The notes below the pieces were generated by a model. The model saw only the letters and a list, made by a program, of their open reading frames with translations, was not told the DNA's origin and did no database searches. DNA of 54,441 bases from Symbiodinium natans. Taxonomy: Eukaryota; Sar; Dinophyceae; Suessiales; Symbiodiniaceae. The position numbers were made by a program, and so were the translations under genes. Below, piece after piece: positions 40,906-50,740 of the stretch. Location of the stretch: NCBI GenBank assembly GCA_905221605.1, contig CAJNDS010001657.1:713322-767762 (forward strand). Reading direction: 5' to 3'. Every line of letters begins with the position of its first letter. The stretch's first letter is position 1.

Positions 40906-41262
40906 CGGGTCCGAACAACTATCCCTGCATGGCATTCTGAGGAAATCCGGGGCCGCATCTTGGGGCGGCTTACAATATGGCTAGCAGGGCTCACTGGACT
41001 TGGGTGGCAAAAGTTAAACGGGGACTGGACATATTTTTAGGATCCAAGTCGAAAGCGAGTCCCCAGTTCAAACTTTCCATCGTGGAACTGAAGAGGGGGT
41101 CCAGTCTAGACAGCCTGTGGCATAAAGAGGGACCTGCATGGGTTCCACGGCAGATAGGAGGTGTAGCTTTCCAGGAGCAGGGTCCAAAAAAGCAGGCTTG
41201 GACATGTTGCCACCATAAGAAAGGTTCGAGAAGCTTTTGCGGCTTATGTTGTTGCCGGCAGT

Positions 41263-41297
41263 TTTTTTTTTTTTTGGGGGGGGGGGGGGGGGGGCAT
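41263..41297. repeat. Poly-T/poly-G junction tract
   Basis: About 15 T followed by about 18 G. Another C run lies at 41681-41696. Confidence 0.95.
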
Positions 41298-41474
41298 TGT
41301 TGGCCAGGGGCTTGCAACCCAAAAGTCAAAACCCCAAAATGATATGATCTCCGATCCCGAAGAAGCCCTGAAGACCGAAATTTGCAGGCTTTAAACTCTA
41401 CGAAGGCATGATGCAAGGAATCAATGGAAATAGAACCTCAACTCTAATCACGATTCACGACGATTCGCAGGCGC

Positions 41475-41717
41475 ATGGAATCTTGGGGCAGGTGTCAACT
41501 TGGGGAAGGGAGGGGAAGGTGCTTCAAGTCCGCCATTCATGCGTTGGTTCAGATGGCGCCCTTGCCTGAATCTGAGGATGAAGCTCCCCGGGTGCATGCA
41601 GCTCCAGAACAAGAGGCAGCAGGGGCCTTGGAGAATTTCCGTTGCAGTGCCTCCAACAGTTGCTTGGACTTTCGATTTTCTCCCCCCCCCCCCCCCGCTA
41701 GGAAACCCAACCAGTAA
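41475..41717 (+). CDS. Weak exon candidate, acidic/Ala-rich
   Basis: Follows an AG|G acceptor (TTCGCAG|GCGC) and includes MAPLPESEDEAPRVHAAPEQ then EAAGALENF. It could be a linker exon of an unknown protein. No family, and no link to the MATE frame established. Confidence 0.25.
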   Translation: MESWGRCQLGEGRGRCFKSAIHALVQMAPLPESEDEAPRVHAAPEQEAAGALENFRCSASNSCLDFRFSPPPPPARKPNQ

Positions 41718-42316
41718 GCTATGACCCTGAATCCTCAACTCCAGTCCTAGAGAACCCTCTAAATGTTAAGTCTCTACATAAACCTACAAGCCGATAAGCC
41801 GATGCGCCCGAAATGCTACAACACCGGAAAACCTAGATGCCTCACAAGCCCCATGGCCCTTCCCTAGAAGCCCTATATACGCCCTTGAAACCACCCTCAA
41901 CACACACACACACACCTAAATAAACCCTATAAGCCCGGTAAGCCTCGAAACCCCAAACTCAACTCCTGGCGTCCGAGGCGTCAACGAGCGCCTTTGGCCT
42001 CTTCCCAGGCCAAGCTCTTCAACTCCCGTGAGGCGAGAGAGGGCTTGCAGGGTTGTTTGGGCATGTAGGGTTTTTTTGGGGGGCTTATAGGGCTTAGCTT
42101 CTGGGGTGTTGGGCGTATCTTGGGTTTAGGGCTGGCTTCTGGCGGTTATAGAGTGTATAGGGCCTATCGGGAGTAGGTATAGGGTTTAAGGCCTAGGGCT
42201 TCTAGAATTTAGGGTTTAGGCCTCTTGAGAGTGGCACTGCACAGCCTTGCTTGTGGGACGTACTGGTAGCAACTCCGTCCATTTTGCTCCGATTCTTCAC
42301 CTGGGTATTTCCCACA

Positions 42317-42829
42317 CTAGGGGTACCCCTTATACACCCCAAATAGAATAGAAACCCCTGAAAGGGACTCCCAAAAAAGGATACCCCTACTCTCGGAAAC
42401 CCCCGCCTTGGTTTCAAAATACAAGATACTGAGGGTGGGCGAGCGGCAGTTCTGGGCTCCACCTATGAATGGCGGGGTTCCAGATTTCCAGATTTTGCTG
42501 TCACTCTGTTGTGTTTGCAGTTGTGTAGCAATTTCTGCTGTTGTGAAGTTTGGAGGCGCCAGCGATCCCTGCCAGATGCCCCTCACAATGCTTACGGTAT
42601 TCATCACTTGCTGGAGCCTTGTTTGTTCGCCATGACTCTGCAGTTCGATGTATCCAGAACTGCGGCACTTCGGCTGTTTTGTTGGATAGACATGTTGATG
42701 ACTAGGCCTGGTGGGTGCCTCGCACAGAGCAGTTTCATGACATACAATACCAAAAGATGGGTTGGGTCGCCTGCGGGGACTCCCCCGCCCAAGAGCTGCG
42801 CTTGAAGTATAACGTTTGCATGAGCACAA
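42317..42829 (-). CDS. Doubtful minus-strand ORF
   Basis: A 170-codon frame without recognised domain; the plus strand is open across much of it (42408-42805), with a TTGCAG acceptor near 42520. Strand undecided. Confidence 0.2.
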   Translation of the reverse strand: MCSCKRYTSSAALGRGSPRRRPNPSFGIVCHETALCEAPTRPSHQHVYPTKQPKCRSSGYIELQSHGEQTRLQQVMNTVSIVRGIWQGSLAPPNFTTAEIATQLQTQQSDSKIWKSGTPPFIGGAQNCRSPTLSILYFETKAGVSESRGILFWESLSGVSILFGVYKGYP

Positions 42830-43214
42830 GGTTTAGACAGACACGTTCGTGCTGTATTGAGTATGGTTTACCTTGATAAGCTGCCAAGGTTGCCAAGTTG
42901 CCAAGCAAGCCGAACTTGTAAGTGTGAGATCGTGTGCGCTAGGACCGAAGTTCAAGCTCGTTAGCCGCGGTGACGGAGGCTGCAGCTCTGCCCAGGTTCC
43001 CTGCCATGTGTGGTGCCTATGCCGTTTTGGGAAGGTGTTGGAAAGACGAAGAAAAGGTGAGCCGCCGCGGTAGCGGTAAAGGCAGGGCTTCAACACTACC
43101 AGTTATCGAACGCTGACTGTAATCCATTTGTTCTGTCAGGACCTGTCACACGCGTGACTTGGTTTGCAGTTAGAGTGGCAAACCTTAAGCCGAAAAGGAG
43201 TGACCACGGCGCGT

Positions 43215-43606
43215 GGTGCAAAAAAAAAACACACCCCGAACAGACACCGGAACAAACACAGGAGGAGGAAGTGTAGGCCCAGTGTAGGCAAATGTGGCAG
43301 GCGGAGCGCTTTGGCATTTCTGGACGAAACCCCTGCGGTCGCTGCACGAAGAAAAACGGTCACGATTTCGTGACCAGCTTATCGGGCCGACTACGTGTCG
43401 AAGTGCCATCTAAGAACTGTGCCCGCTGTCAGCCATCTGTCGGACGCATTTATACAGATATTACACACACATACATTTACAAGTAATTAAGTACACTGAT
43501 AGCTTGAAGAAAACTATTTCCTCTGTTCTTGTCTCCAATCATGAGACCAAAGTGGCCCTGCACACCCCTAAACCCCAAACCTTAACCCGCAACTCCAAAC
43601 CCCAAG
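43215..43606 (+). repeat. Left arm of a ~390-bp inverted repeat
   Basis: Pairs with 44110-44501 around a centre at 43858. In the 195-base core (43292-43486) I count two differences from the other arm. The inner end of the arm is CCCTAAACCCC telomere-like. A perfect 8-bp hairpin (GGTCACGA/TCGTGACC, 2-base loop) lies at 43360 in this arm and is repeated in the other. Confidence 0.9.
43292..43486 (+). CDS. 64-codon ORF with two CxxC pairs, copy 1
   Basis: ATG to TAA. Contains NPCGRCTKKNGHDF and KNCARCQPSVG: two C-x2-C pairs about 25 residues apart, like a small zinc ribbon. The second copy (44424-44230, minus) differs by one amino acid and one synonymous change. It could be a mobile-element gene or an ORF by chance inside a duplicated arm. 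No family recognised. Confidence 0.35.
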   Translation: MWQAERFGISGRNPCGRCTKKNGHDFVTSLSGRLRVEVPSKNCARCQPSVGRIYTDITHTYIYK

Positions 43607-43689
43607 CCCTAAACTTAGGCTTGCGGCGCAAAAAAATGAACATCCTGACTCGCTCAGGTGCACATCTTCGCTTTCCGGCTCGCGAGATG

Positions 43690-43900
43690 ATTACGTCCAT
43701 GTTACCAGTGCTTGCGAAGGGCCAGAGCATCCATGCCCGCACGATGATTACTTCCATGTTCCCAGTACGTGCGAAGGGCCAGAGCATCCATGCCTGCACC
43801 ACGATTTCGTGTTTGCCAGTGCGTGGGAATGGCCAGAGCATCCCTGCCCGAACGACGATTTCGTCCATGTTACCAGTGCGTGGGAGCATCCATGCTCCTA
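43690..43900 (+). repeat. ~57-bp minisatellite in the loop of the inverted repeat
   Basis: About 3.5 copies of a unit with CATGTTACCAGTGC, GCGAAGGGCCAGAGCATCC and ATGCCCGCACGATGATT. Confidence 0.85.
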
Positions 43901-44109
43901 GAAGCTGGTCACAATATCAAGACCCGATGTTGCTTCTTGGATGCGACCGCTGGGGTCGGTCAAAAAGACACGATTTCGCTGTGCCTGCCACGCTTTCCTA
44001 CATATTCCCCTGACCCTGTTCTCTAACACGATTATTTTTGTTTTTGTGTTGGGCGCCGTGTGCCAAAGTTCAGGGTTTAGGGTTTGGAGATGGGGGCTTA
44101 AGTTTAGGG

Positions 44110-44501
44110 TGTAGCCTTTGGAGTTGGGGGTTAAGGTTTGGGGTTTAGGGGTGTGCAGGGTCACTTTGGTCTCATGATTGGAGACAAGAACAGAGGAAAT
44201 AGTTTTCTTCAAGCTATCAGTGTACTTAATTACTTGTAAATGTATGTGTGTGTAATATCTGTATAAATGCGTCCGACAGATGGCTGACAGCGGGCACAGT
44301 TCTTAGATGGCACTTCGACACGTAGTCGGCCCGATAAGCTGGTCACGAAATCGTGACCGTTTTTCTTCGTGCAGCGACCGCAAGGGTTTCGTCCAGAAAT
44401 GCCAAAGCGCTGCGCCTGCCACATTTGCCTACACTGGGCCTACACTTCCTCCTCCTGTGTTTGTTCCGGTGTCTGTTCGGGGTGTGTGTGTGTTTTTTTG
44501 C
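44110..44501 (-). repeat. Right arm of the ~390-bp inverted repeat
   Basis: Reverse complement of 43215-43606. Beyond its outer end, 44513-44625 is the reverse complement of sequence that lies INSIDE the left arm's inner end (43617-43715), so the order is not that of a simple inversion. Confidence 0.9.
44230..44424 (-). CDS. 64-codon ORF with two CxxC pairs, copy 2
   Basis: Near-identical to the ORF at 43292-43486 (Glu to Gln at residue 5). Preserved openness in both copies is expected from their high identity and is not by itself evidence of selection. Confidence 0.35.
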   Translation of the reverse strand: MWQAQRFGISGRNPCGRCTKKNGHDFVTSLSGRLRVEVPSKNCARCQPSVGRIYTDITHTYIYK

Positions 44502-44512
44502 GCCGCGCGCGC

Positions 44513-44625
44513 CTGTCCATGTTACCAGTGCGTGGGAGCACTCGTAACATGGACATATTCGCGAGCCGGATTGCGAAGATGTGCACCTGAGCGAGTCAGG
44601 GTGTTTGTTTAGCGCTGCAAGCCTT
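44513..44625 (-). repeat. Inverted copy of the 43617-43715 segment
   Basis: Contains GCGAAGATGTGCACCTGAGC and GAGCGAGTCAGG, the reverse complement of 43647-43690, plus a direct copy of GTCCATGTTACCAGTGCGTG from the minisatellite. Confidence 0.8.
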
Positions 44626-45062
44626 CACCTAGAAGGAGTGGCGGCTGGCAAACACACCATTTTAACCTCAAAGGTGTGGGAGGGGCATGCTCTAAACCCG
44701 AAATGTGCGGGGAGTAAGTGGCGAGCGGCTCAATGACCAAGGGTTGGCTAGCTTGCCGATATGCAAAATATCACTAGCAGGCCACAGATTGGAAATCCAA
44801 ATTAAGTAGTTTGCAAGCCTATTGCGTTTGGATAGTTTTTATGTTTTGTTGCGTCTGGGATTTGCGACTGGAACATCTGGGTATTCCAAGTGAAATTCCT
44901 CTTCCACGATTTCACAAGCCCCAACAAGGATGTCGAAAGCACAAGCCTGCAATGCCTGTCGAAATCAATCAATACGTTGATTTCGCCAGGCATTGTGGCA
45001 GAAGATTTCATGTATATGGCGCCACCACTCTCCACTCCCGGGTGACCCCCCTAAACCCTCTA

Positions 45063-45098
45063 CCCTAAACCCTAGACCCTAAACCCTAAACCCTAAAC
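45063..45098 (-). repeat. Interstitial telomere array (CCCTAAA)n
   Basis: Four to five copies, one with a substitution (CCCTAGA). Orientation opposite to the array at 6198. Confidence 0.9.
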
Positions 45099-45263
45099 AT
45101 GAACCCCTGGTCCAGGCCTGAATTGGGGTTTACGACAATAAGGGACCCTGAATGTAGATCCCCAAATAGTAGGGTTCGCTTGTAAGAAGGACCCCAATAA
45201 GGTCCCCACCTGCCACTCAGGAAAAAAGAAGCGTCAGTTACATCTACAAGCACACCTGCACCA

Positions 45264-45599
45264 ATGCGATCCTCCAAAGCCACACAGAGACACACAAGCT
45301 CCATACGCCAAATCCACCAAAAGATCACAGAGATCCAGAGGGAGCAAGCAGCACAAACAAGTCGCATCATAGAAGTGGAGAGCAGATTGGACGCACTCGT
45401 TTACCTGATGGAGACGATCAAGGATAAGCTCCAACAACAACCAACACAACAACGAGAAGAGCGGCTTAGTTCCACAAGGAAGCTGGAAGCCAGCTGTGGA
45501 ATCTTTCGAATCACCAGGCATCGCAAATATGACCATAACATTCTAATATCGATCGAGACTGAATGTTGCTGCGATTCCCGTCGACATGCATCCAACTAG
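45264..45599 (+). CDS. ORF with predicted coiled coil, unknown
   Basis: ATG to TAG, 111 codons. Residues about 15-60 (IRQIHQKITEIQREQAAQTS, then RIIEVESRLDALVYLMETIK) show heptad spacing of I/L/V typical of a coiled coil. The Gln-rich stretch (QQQPTQQ) follows. It could be a free small protein, one exon, or part of a retroelement gag-like ORF; no neighbour supports any of these. Confidence 0.4.
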   Translation: MRSSKATQRHTSSIRQIHQKITEIQREQAAQTSRIIEVESRLDALVYLMETIKDKLQQQPTQQREERLSSTRKLEASCGIFRITRHRKYDHNILISIETECCCDSRRHASN

Positions 45600-46200
45600 T
45601 CACCAGTCCTTCTGCGACCTTCCTGCTTTCTCCGGGGCCATATGGGCAACGACTGTTTTCGAAAGAACTCGCCACCTGCAAAGTCAAAAGCTGCTTTGCC
45701 CAACATGGCTTTGAAGTTAGAGCTGCGTGAGGCGCCTTTGAAGTTGAACTCGAGCTCAGTAGGTCCCTGATAATGGATATTCCTCAAAAAACGGAGCAGT
45801 CGGCCCTCTTTGTTTCATAGGCAGCCGCCGTTCGGAGTAACACTGCAAATCCACTCAGCTCTAAACCCAACCCCCCAAGCCTAAACGATGGCTAGCTGCA
45901 TGCCACACATGTGCAACGGTAGTGCAACGGTACCATAAATATGGTATGGTGAGGGCCATCCTAAACCCCAAAGCTCTTGAACACCCTCCAGGACTATCGT
46001 GGGAGACTTAAACCCCGGGAACTGCCTGCCACCTTTTGAACCCGGGGACGCGCTGAACTCAGAATGGTGGACTGTTCGGCGCTGGGGTGTAGGAGCGGTC
46101 TAGGGAGGGCGTTTAGGGCTTTCGGGTTTAGTTGTGGAAGTCGAAGTACAGAAAGTATAGATTTCAGCGTTTGTTAGCTCAGGGGTTTGGGGCACAGGTT
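45600..46200. other. No gene seen
   Basis: Mixed sequence with telomere-like words and a small palindromic stretch around 45935 (ACCATAAATATGGTATGGT). Confidence 0.4.
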
Positions 46201-46204
46201 TAGG

Positions 46205-46403
46205 GTTCTCGTGGCATTCTGATTGTTATTGGTAGTACTATTGTTATTGTTTTACTTGTGTATTACGATTACTATTATTGTTAGTCGTGTTTTTATCTTT
46301 GTTATTCCTATTGTCGTTATCTTCATGTTTTGTTATTATCAGTTTTTCTTATTCTTATGTGCTTTTATTATTTTTAGTACATCATTGATTTAGTAGTAGT
46401 AGC

Positions 46404-46437
<34 letters not shown>

Positions 46438-46495
46438 CTTTTGTAATTATTATGATTCTTCTTCCTTCTGTTATTATGATTGTGATTGCGATTTA
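46205..46495. repeat. TTATTG-rich tract with (AGT)n core
   Basis: Degenerate TTAT/TTGTTA words with a clean (AGT)n run at about 46395-46436. No ORF of interest. Confidence 0.85.
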
Positions 46496-46599
46496 GTATT
46501 GAGCAAGTCGCCAGTGTGTGGCCAAGCTGTTGGACGGTTAGCTTCCTGCTGGTGTCTCATGGCAGTATGTTCTTTAGCGCATAGTTTAGACCAGCCCCG

Positions 46600-46740
46600 A
46601 AGCCGTTGGTTCCAGACCGAAACTGCGCAGCTCACGAATAGAGACGGACAGCTCCCCAACTTCTCGCGGAGCTGGTGTCCACCCTTGGTCAATGCGATGG
46701 CAGGACGGACCCGGACGTGCCCCAAGACCCTACCTTAAGG
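46600..46740 (+). CDS. Weak exon candidate
   Basis: One plus frame at about 46640-46735 reads TAPQLLAELVSTLGQCDGRT then DPDVPQDP; a second frame is open as well. It might be an upstream exon of the TIR-like gene, but no phase link is available. Confidence 0.2.
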
Positions 46741-47142
46741 ACCCTAAACTTTGGGATTTACGGTACATCCATGACTATGGGTAATGCAGGATTTATATCA
46801 TCAACCGCCGGGTTAAAGCTTGAGACCATACACTCCAAACCGTGAATCCCAACCCCGAAGCATTTCGAACCTGTCTAGAGCCCTTGTGGAACGCCTATGA
46901 ATCTCTCTCAAAACCCCTGTACGAATCAAACAAACCTGTATTCAGAGCCCTACAAACCCCGATCAACGCCCCATAAGCCCGGGCTAAAAATCCTCTACCT
47001 AGCTATAGCCCACATGAGGTTCACCCAGGCAGCCCGATAAGCCTTGTGGAATATGCCCTACATCAGATTATCAAAGCACCTTAGGATTTAGGGTTTAGGC
47101 CTTATGCCCTAAACCTTAAACTGTAGGGATTGATGCCTTGAT

Positions 47143-47260
47143 TAGGTGGTCTTGGGCGGTCTGGGTAGCAGGAGCTAGGCTGAAGCCGCCGGCTCCGGGC
47201 ATGTTTCGAGCAGCATCTCCAGCACAGGCACGGCTACGTCTCAAGAGCAGCAGGGTTTAT
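47143..47260 (+). pseudogene. Exon-like island with an in-frame TAG
   Basis: After ATTAG|G the frame reads VVLGGLGSRS, a TAG, then AEAAGSGHVSSSISSTGTAT and SQEQQG in the same frame. Ser/Gly-rich, so coding status is uncertain. Resembles the MATE exon 2 case. Confidence 0.2.
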
Positions 47261-48055
47261 GTACGGGGTTCCCATAAGGATTCCTGGAAGGGTTTTATTA
47301 AGAGTTCTATCAGACCAGGAGGGTCTCATGAAACTGGTAGTTGCAGGGAGGCTAAGCAGTCAAATCCCGCAACTCGTAAGACTACTGCTGCAACTCAGGT
47401 GCTGGGCCCCCTTGTCCAAATCCTCTTGGGTTCCTAACCGAGCCTTCAAAATATTCCGACCATACTCGATACCATGCCCTCACCCTAAATCCCATACTAG
47501 ATCCTAAACCCTTAAACCCTTGAACCCGAAGCCATAAGCCCCAAACCCCCCAAGCCGGGTTCAGGTGCACGGAAAGTTTGAAGCTCTTCATAAGCCTCGA
47601 TAAGGCCTTGAACTGTTAACATAGCGTGTGAAGCCCAATGAAAGCTCAGTCAACCCATCAGATGTCTGTGAGCAGCACTGAAAATGCATACCGTTATACA
47701 GAACCTTACAAAGCCTCTGCAAACCATTGGCATTCTCAGCGGGCAGGTTCTGGCGGGAATGGGCCGCGTGTTTTGCAGAGACAGTTTGGGCTGCTGGGCT
47801 CTCGAACGTCTTGGGAGATTTTTGTTTCGGATTGAGCTTTAGCCCTCAGCCCTAGGCCCTGAACCCTATTTCCCAAACCATTTTCTGAAGCTCCCAGGTG
47901 ATGGCGATGCTTATGATTTCACGAAGAGTGTTGACCAGGCAGGCATGAGCCGCTCTGGGTGTCTCTAGGCATGCTAGTTTCAAACTCAACCTTAGGTCCT
48001 CAGGCTTTACTGCTTGAGGTTTTGGGTTTTGGGTTTTGGGTTTAGGGGGTTCTGG

Positions 48056-48092
48056 GTACGTACATGTATGTATGCATGCATGCATGCCTTCC
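48056..48092. repeat. GTAC/GTAT/GCAT tetranucleotide tract
   Basis: Short alternating purine-pyrimidine tract. 48240-48480 downstream is degenerate AAT/AGT-rich sequence with no gene. Confidence 0.8.
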
Positions 48093-48515
48093 GTTCCATT
48101 ATTCAGAAATTGTTTCCATTACATTCAGCTTCATAGTCGTCTTACTTATTCCTTGATACTCCTTGATTTGTGTGACATCTTTTGTACTGCGCTGTCTCAG
48201 TCTGGCTTGGGGGCCTTATGATTATGACTTAAGATTGTGAGCAAGACCAATATTATCGACAATATGGGTACTATTCACAAGAAGAAAACTCAAATAGACA
48301 TGCCACTTCTCGCAATAATGAGAAGAATACAAGTAAACCTATATAATGGTCGTGGTAGAGGTACGGCAATGGTAAAAAGTACTAGTACTCGTAATGGCAT
48401 AAGTAATCGTCATATTAGTACGAGTAATGATAAACGTTTGCAATAAGCTAATGAAAACTAGAAAGGACCAACACGAAACGTAAAAATGACACCGACTATA
48501 CTCTAAACTTGCCAG

Positions 48516-49210
48516 GTGGATGTGTTCATCAGCCACTCATGGAGTGCTGGGCGCTGGGGCAAGACCTTAGCGGTGTGCTTTCATCTCAACGGAGGCGTGG
48601 CAGCGAAATCCGCTTTGGTTGCAGCAGCTGCTGGAGCTTTGTGCCTTGCAGCAACTGGCGATGTGAACAACCTCGTGAGCAGCCCCTACCTTTTCCTCTT
48701 GGCGGTTGACTTGCCACTGCTGGTATTCTTTCTCAGCTTCTTCTTTGCGCATGTGTGTGGGTGCGCCTCCCCAACTATGTGGATCGACTCGTTGTGTATC
48801 CCCCAAACGAACGAGGCTTTGAAACAAGAGGCAATTTCAATGCTTCCTGCCTTTGTGAAGTGCTCATCGGAGATGCTCATCCTATGGGACAACACCTACT
48901 GCGATCGCTTGTGGCGTTGCATGGAGATGTCTTTATACCTGAAGAAGGGTGACCTCTCCAAGCTACACGTTGTACCCGTCTGGCTGGCGCCCTGGCTTCT
49001 TTGTACGATGTTCCTGGATTGGTTCTGCACACGGCTCACGTTGCCTCTGGTCTTTTTTCTATGGAGCGGCGAACAAGAGGGAAATCAGGGGTCCGTCTCC
49101 CGCTGTGGCATTCTTGCAGCGTACGTGCAGCTGTGGAGTCTCCTTCTAGTTGCATACCTACCGGCACTTCTTCCAGCACTTGCATCTGGGTGTTCCTTAG
49201 GAACCAGGAC
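48516..49210 (+). CDS. TIR/HET-like gene, exon with the recognition domain
   Basis: Acceptor TTGCCAG|G; phase 0 at GTG. After the TIR/HET elements come LSKLHVVPVWLAPWLLCTMF and further hydrophobic helices. The frame ends at a stop at 49248-49250, so the donor lies before that; its exact place is unclear. Confidence 0.75.
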
Positions 49211-50740
49211 TTGCATTGTTTCACTTCAATACAAGCCCGAGGGAGGGTAATTTAACATGTTTCATTTTGGGTCAAAGTGGGCTTACAGGTATCCTTTGTC
49301 GCAAAGATCCAGCAGCACCAAGCCATGCTCGAGCAGTTGCGGGCTTTTGACATTCGTTCTGCCAAGTGCAGCTTTGAGCAGGATCGCACGTTGCTGGAGG
49401 CCATCGTTGCCCGGGTCTATGATGGGATCGACGACGCCCCGATCAGCGTCGTTTTCAGCGCAGATGAGTCTTCCCCTGAGGCTGACCCCGCAGCTCTTCT
49501 GCTGCCTGCAGAGGCAGCAGTCCTCCGAGACGACGCAGTCCGGAGGGTCACAAGTTATCCACAGTTTGAGGAGTGCCTGGAGATCTTCAATGACCAGGAC
49601 CCTTATGGTAGCCCTTATATACGCCCTTAATGAAACCCTATAATATAGCATAGGTAATGATTAAGGCCCCTATGATTCAGCCTGGAGATCTTCAATGACC
49701 AGGTGCGAGACCAACTCTTCAGCGAGCTGAGGCGGGATCTGGGAGAGGTGACACACCTCCCGATAAAGATGTGCATGCTCGCCACGCTTCCCACGTTTCT
49801 CTTTTCGATTGCGACGACCTTCTTGGCTTGTGATGGGCTGCCCTGCGACATTGCTCCAAAGGCGCAAGGCTTCCAGTCTCCATTGCAAATGTGGACTTAT
49901 GACGGCTTCAGCCTTTCCATAATCATATGGCCCGGCTTTCAAAGCATGTTCCCCCTATTGTTGAGGGTTCTGGGGGCCATGTTGACGACCGAGACCGGGA
50001 TTCACCCACTCAAAGCGGGCTCTTGCGTCATGGTTTGGCTCTGTGGGCTGGGTCTCTACATGTACCTGTTTCTCCTGATGCTGGGCTCTTATCAAGGAGT
50101 TTAATTTGAGAATTACCATAATGGTTTCCTTATTATGGTAACTAAAACTAAACCCCTTAACAAGAATCCAGGATGGGTCTTGCGAACGCCCTTCTGATGA
50201 TCACCCTGACAAAACCGCCATCCTTACCATGGTTGGCCGGGTTTGGTGCCATCGCGCCTGGGTCAGTTTCAGGGATCTCTCTTATGTTGTTGAGTATAGT
50301 AAGATCGGATTCAGGGTTTAAGTTTCAGGACTTCAGGATTCAGGGTTTAAGCTTAGCGTTTAGGGTAATTAAAACGGGAGCCCATAAATCAAGGCAGTTT
50401 TTCTTCCTTCCTGACAACCAGGTGCTGTTGCTGGTGTTTCAGTACTTGGCTTGCTTTATGGGCAGCAGTTTCGATTTTCGCCACTTCTCCTGTCGATGCT
50501 TCTGCAGGGCTCAGAAAGATAATTCGTGCTGAGAGCAGCGTTCGCGGCCTTGTAGTACCCAGCTTCTTGAATCGACAAGCCCGGAAAGAGAAAGCCACAC
50601 ACACGAGGAGGGTGTGCAGGGAGGTATGCTTGGATTCTTATGTTGTTGTACCTGGTCTTCCTAGCCAATTCCCTCAGCCCAGCACCGTACACCCCACACT
50701 CTGCCTGGTTCATATTATAATTCTACTTCTCTGTGGACTA
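48516..50740 (+). CDS. TIR/HET-like multi-pass membrane protein (multi-exon gene)
   Basis: First visible exon begins VDVFISHSWSAGRWGKT, a TIR-like (D-v-FISH-s) opening. It is followed by WIDSLCIPQ and by SSEMLILWDNTYCDRLWRCM, the W-D/E-lCI-Q and RLW-C-E-type elements shared with HET-like and TIR-like proteins. Such proteins with added membrane helices are abundant in dinoflagellates; their role is not established, so signalling or self/non-self recognition would be inference. Hydrophobic segments at residues 31-48, 58-82 and about 155-185, and again in exons 3, 5 and 6, indicate a multi-pass membrane protein. The exon set is 48516-about 49200, 49289-49597, 49703-about 50095, 50172-, 50422- and 50630-. 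Earlier exons are probably missing. Telomere-like sequence lies in the intron near 50300-50370. Confidence 0.75.
49289..49597 (+). CDS. TIR/HET-like gene, soluble middle exon
   Basis: Acceptor CTTACAG|G, 103 codons in phase 0. Reads VSFVAKIQQHQAMLEQLRAF to FEECLEIFNDQ: helical, charged, with an acidic loop (DESSPEADP). Ends inside a 22-bp direct repeat. Confidence 0.75.
49598..49702 (+). other. 105-bp intron bounded by a 22-bp direct repeat
   Basis: CCTGGAGATCTTCAATGACC followed by AG occurs at 49576-49597 and again at 49681-49702. The offset equals the intron length, so any cut within the repeat gives the same mRNA. With an AG|G acceptor the intron starts GACCC (GA donor). It contains in-frame stops, so it must be removed. 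Confidence 0.75.
49703..50095 (+). CDS. TIR/HET-like gene, membrane exon
   Basis: Phase 0 from GTG. Reads VRDQLFSELRRDLGEVTHLP, then hydrophobic helices (CMLATLPTFLFSIATTFLAC; AGSCVMVWLCGLGLYMYLFL). Ends near GSYQ before a stop at 50102-50104. Confidence 0.7.
50172..50280 (+). CDS. TIR/HET-like gene, following exon candidate
   Basis: Acceptor ATCCAG|G. Two frames are open: one hydrophobic (MGLANALLMITL…), one hydrophilic (DGSCERPSDDHPDKTAILTM). Phase with the previous exon is not settled. Confidence 0.4.
50422..50470 (+). CDS. TIR/HET-like gene, short membrane exon
   Basis: Acceptor CAACCAG|G; reads VLLLVFQYLACFMGSS, a membrane helix. Confidence 0.45.
50630..50708 (+). CDS. TIR/HET-like gene, last visible exon
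   Basis: Acceptor GTGCAG|G; reads RYAWILMLLYLVFLANSLSP then APYTPHSAW, with a GT donor possible before an in-frame stop. Another frame is open to 50791. Confidence 0.4.
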
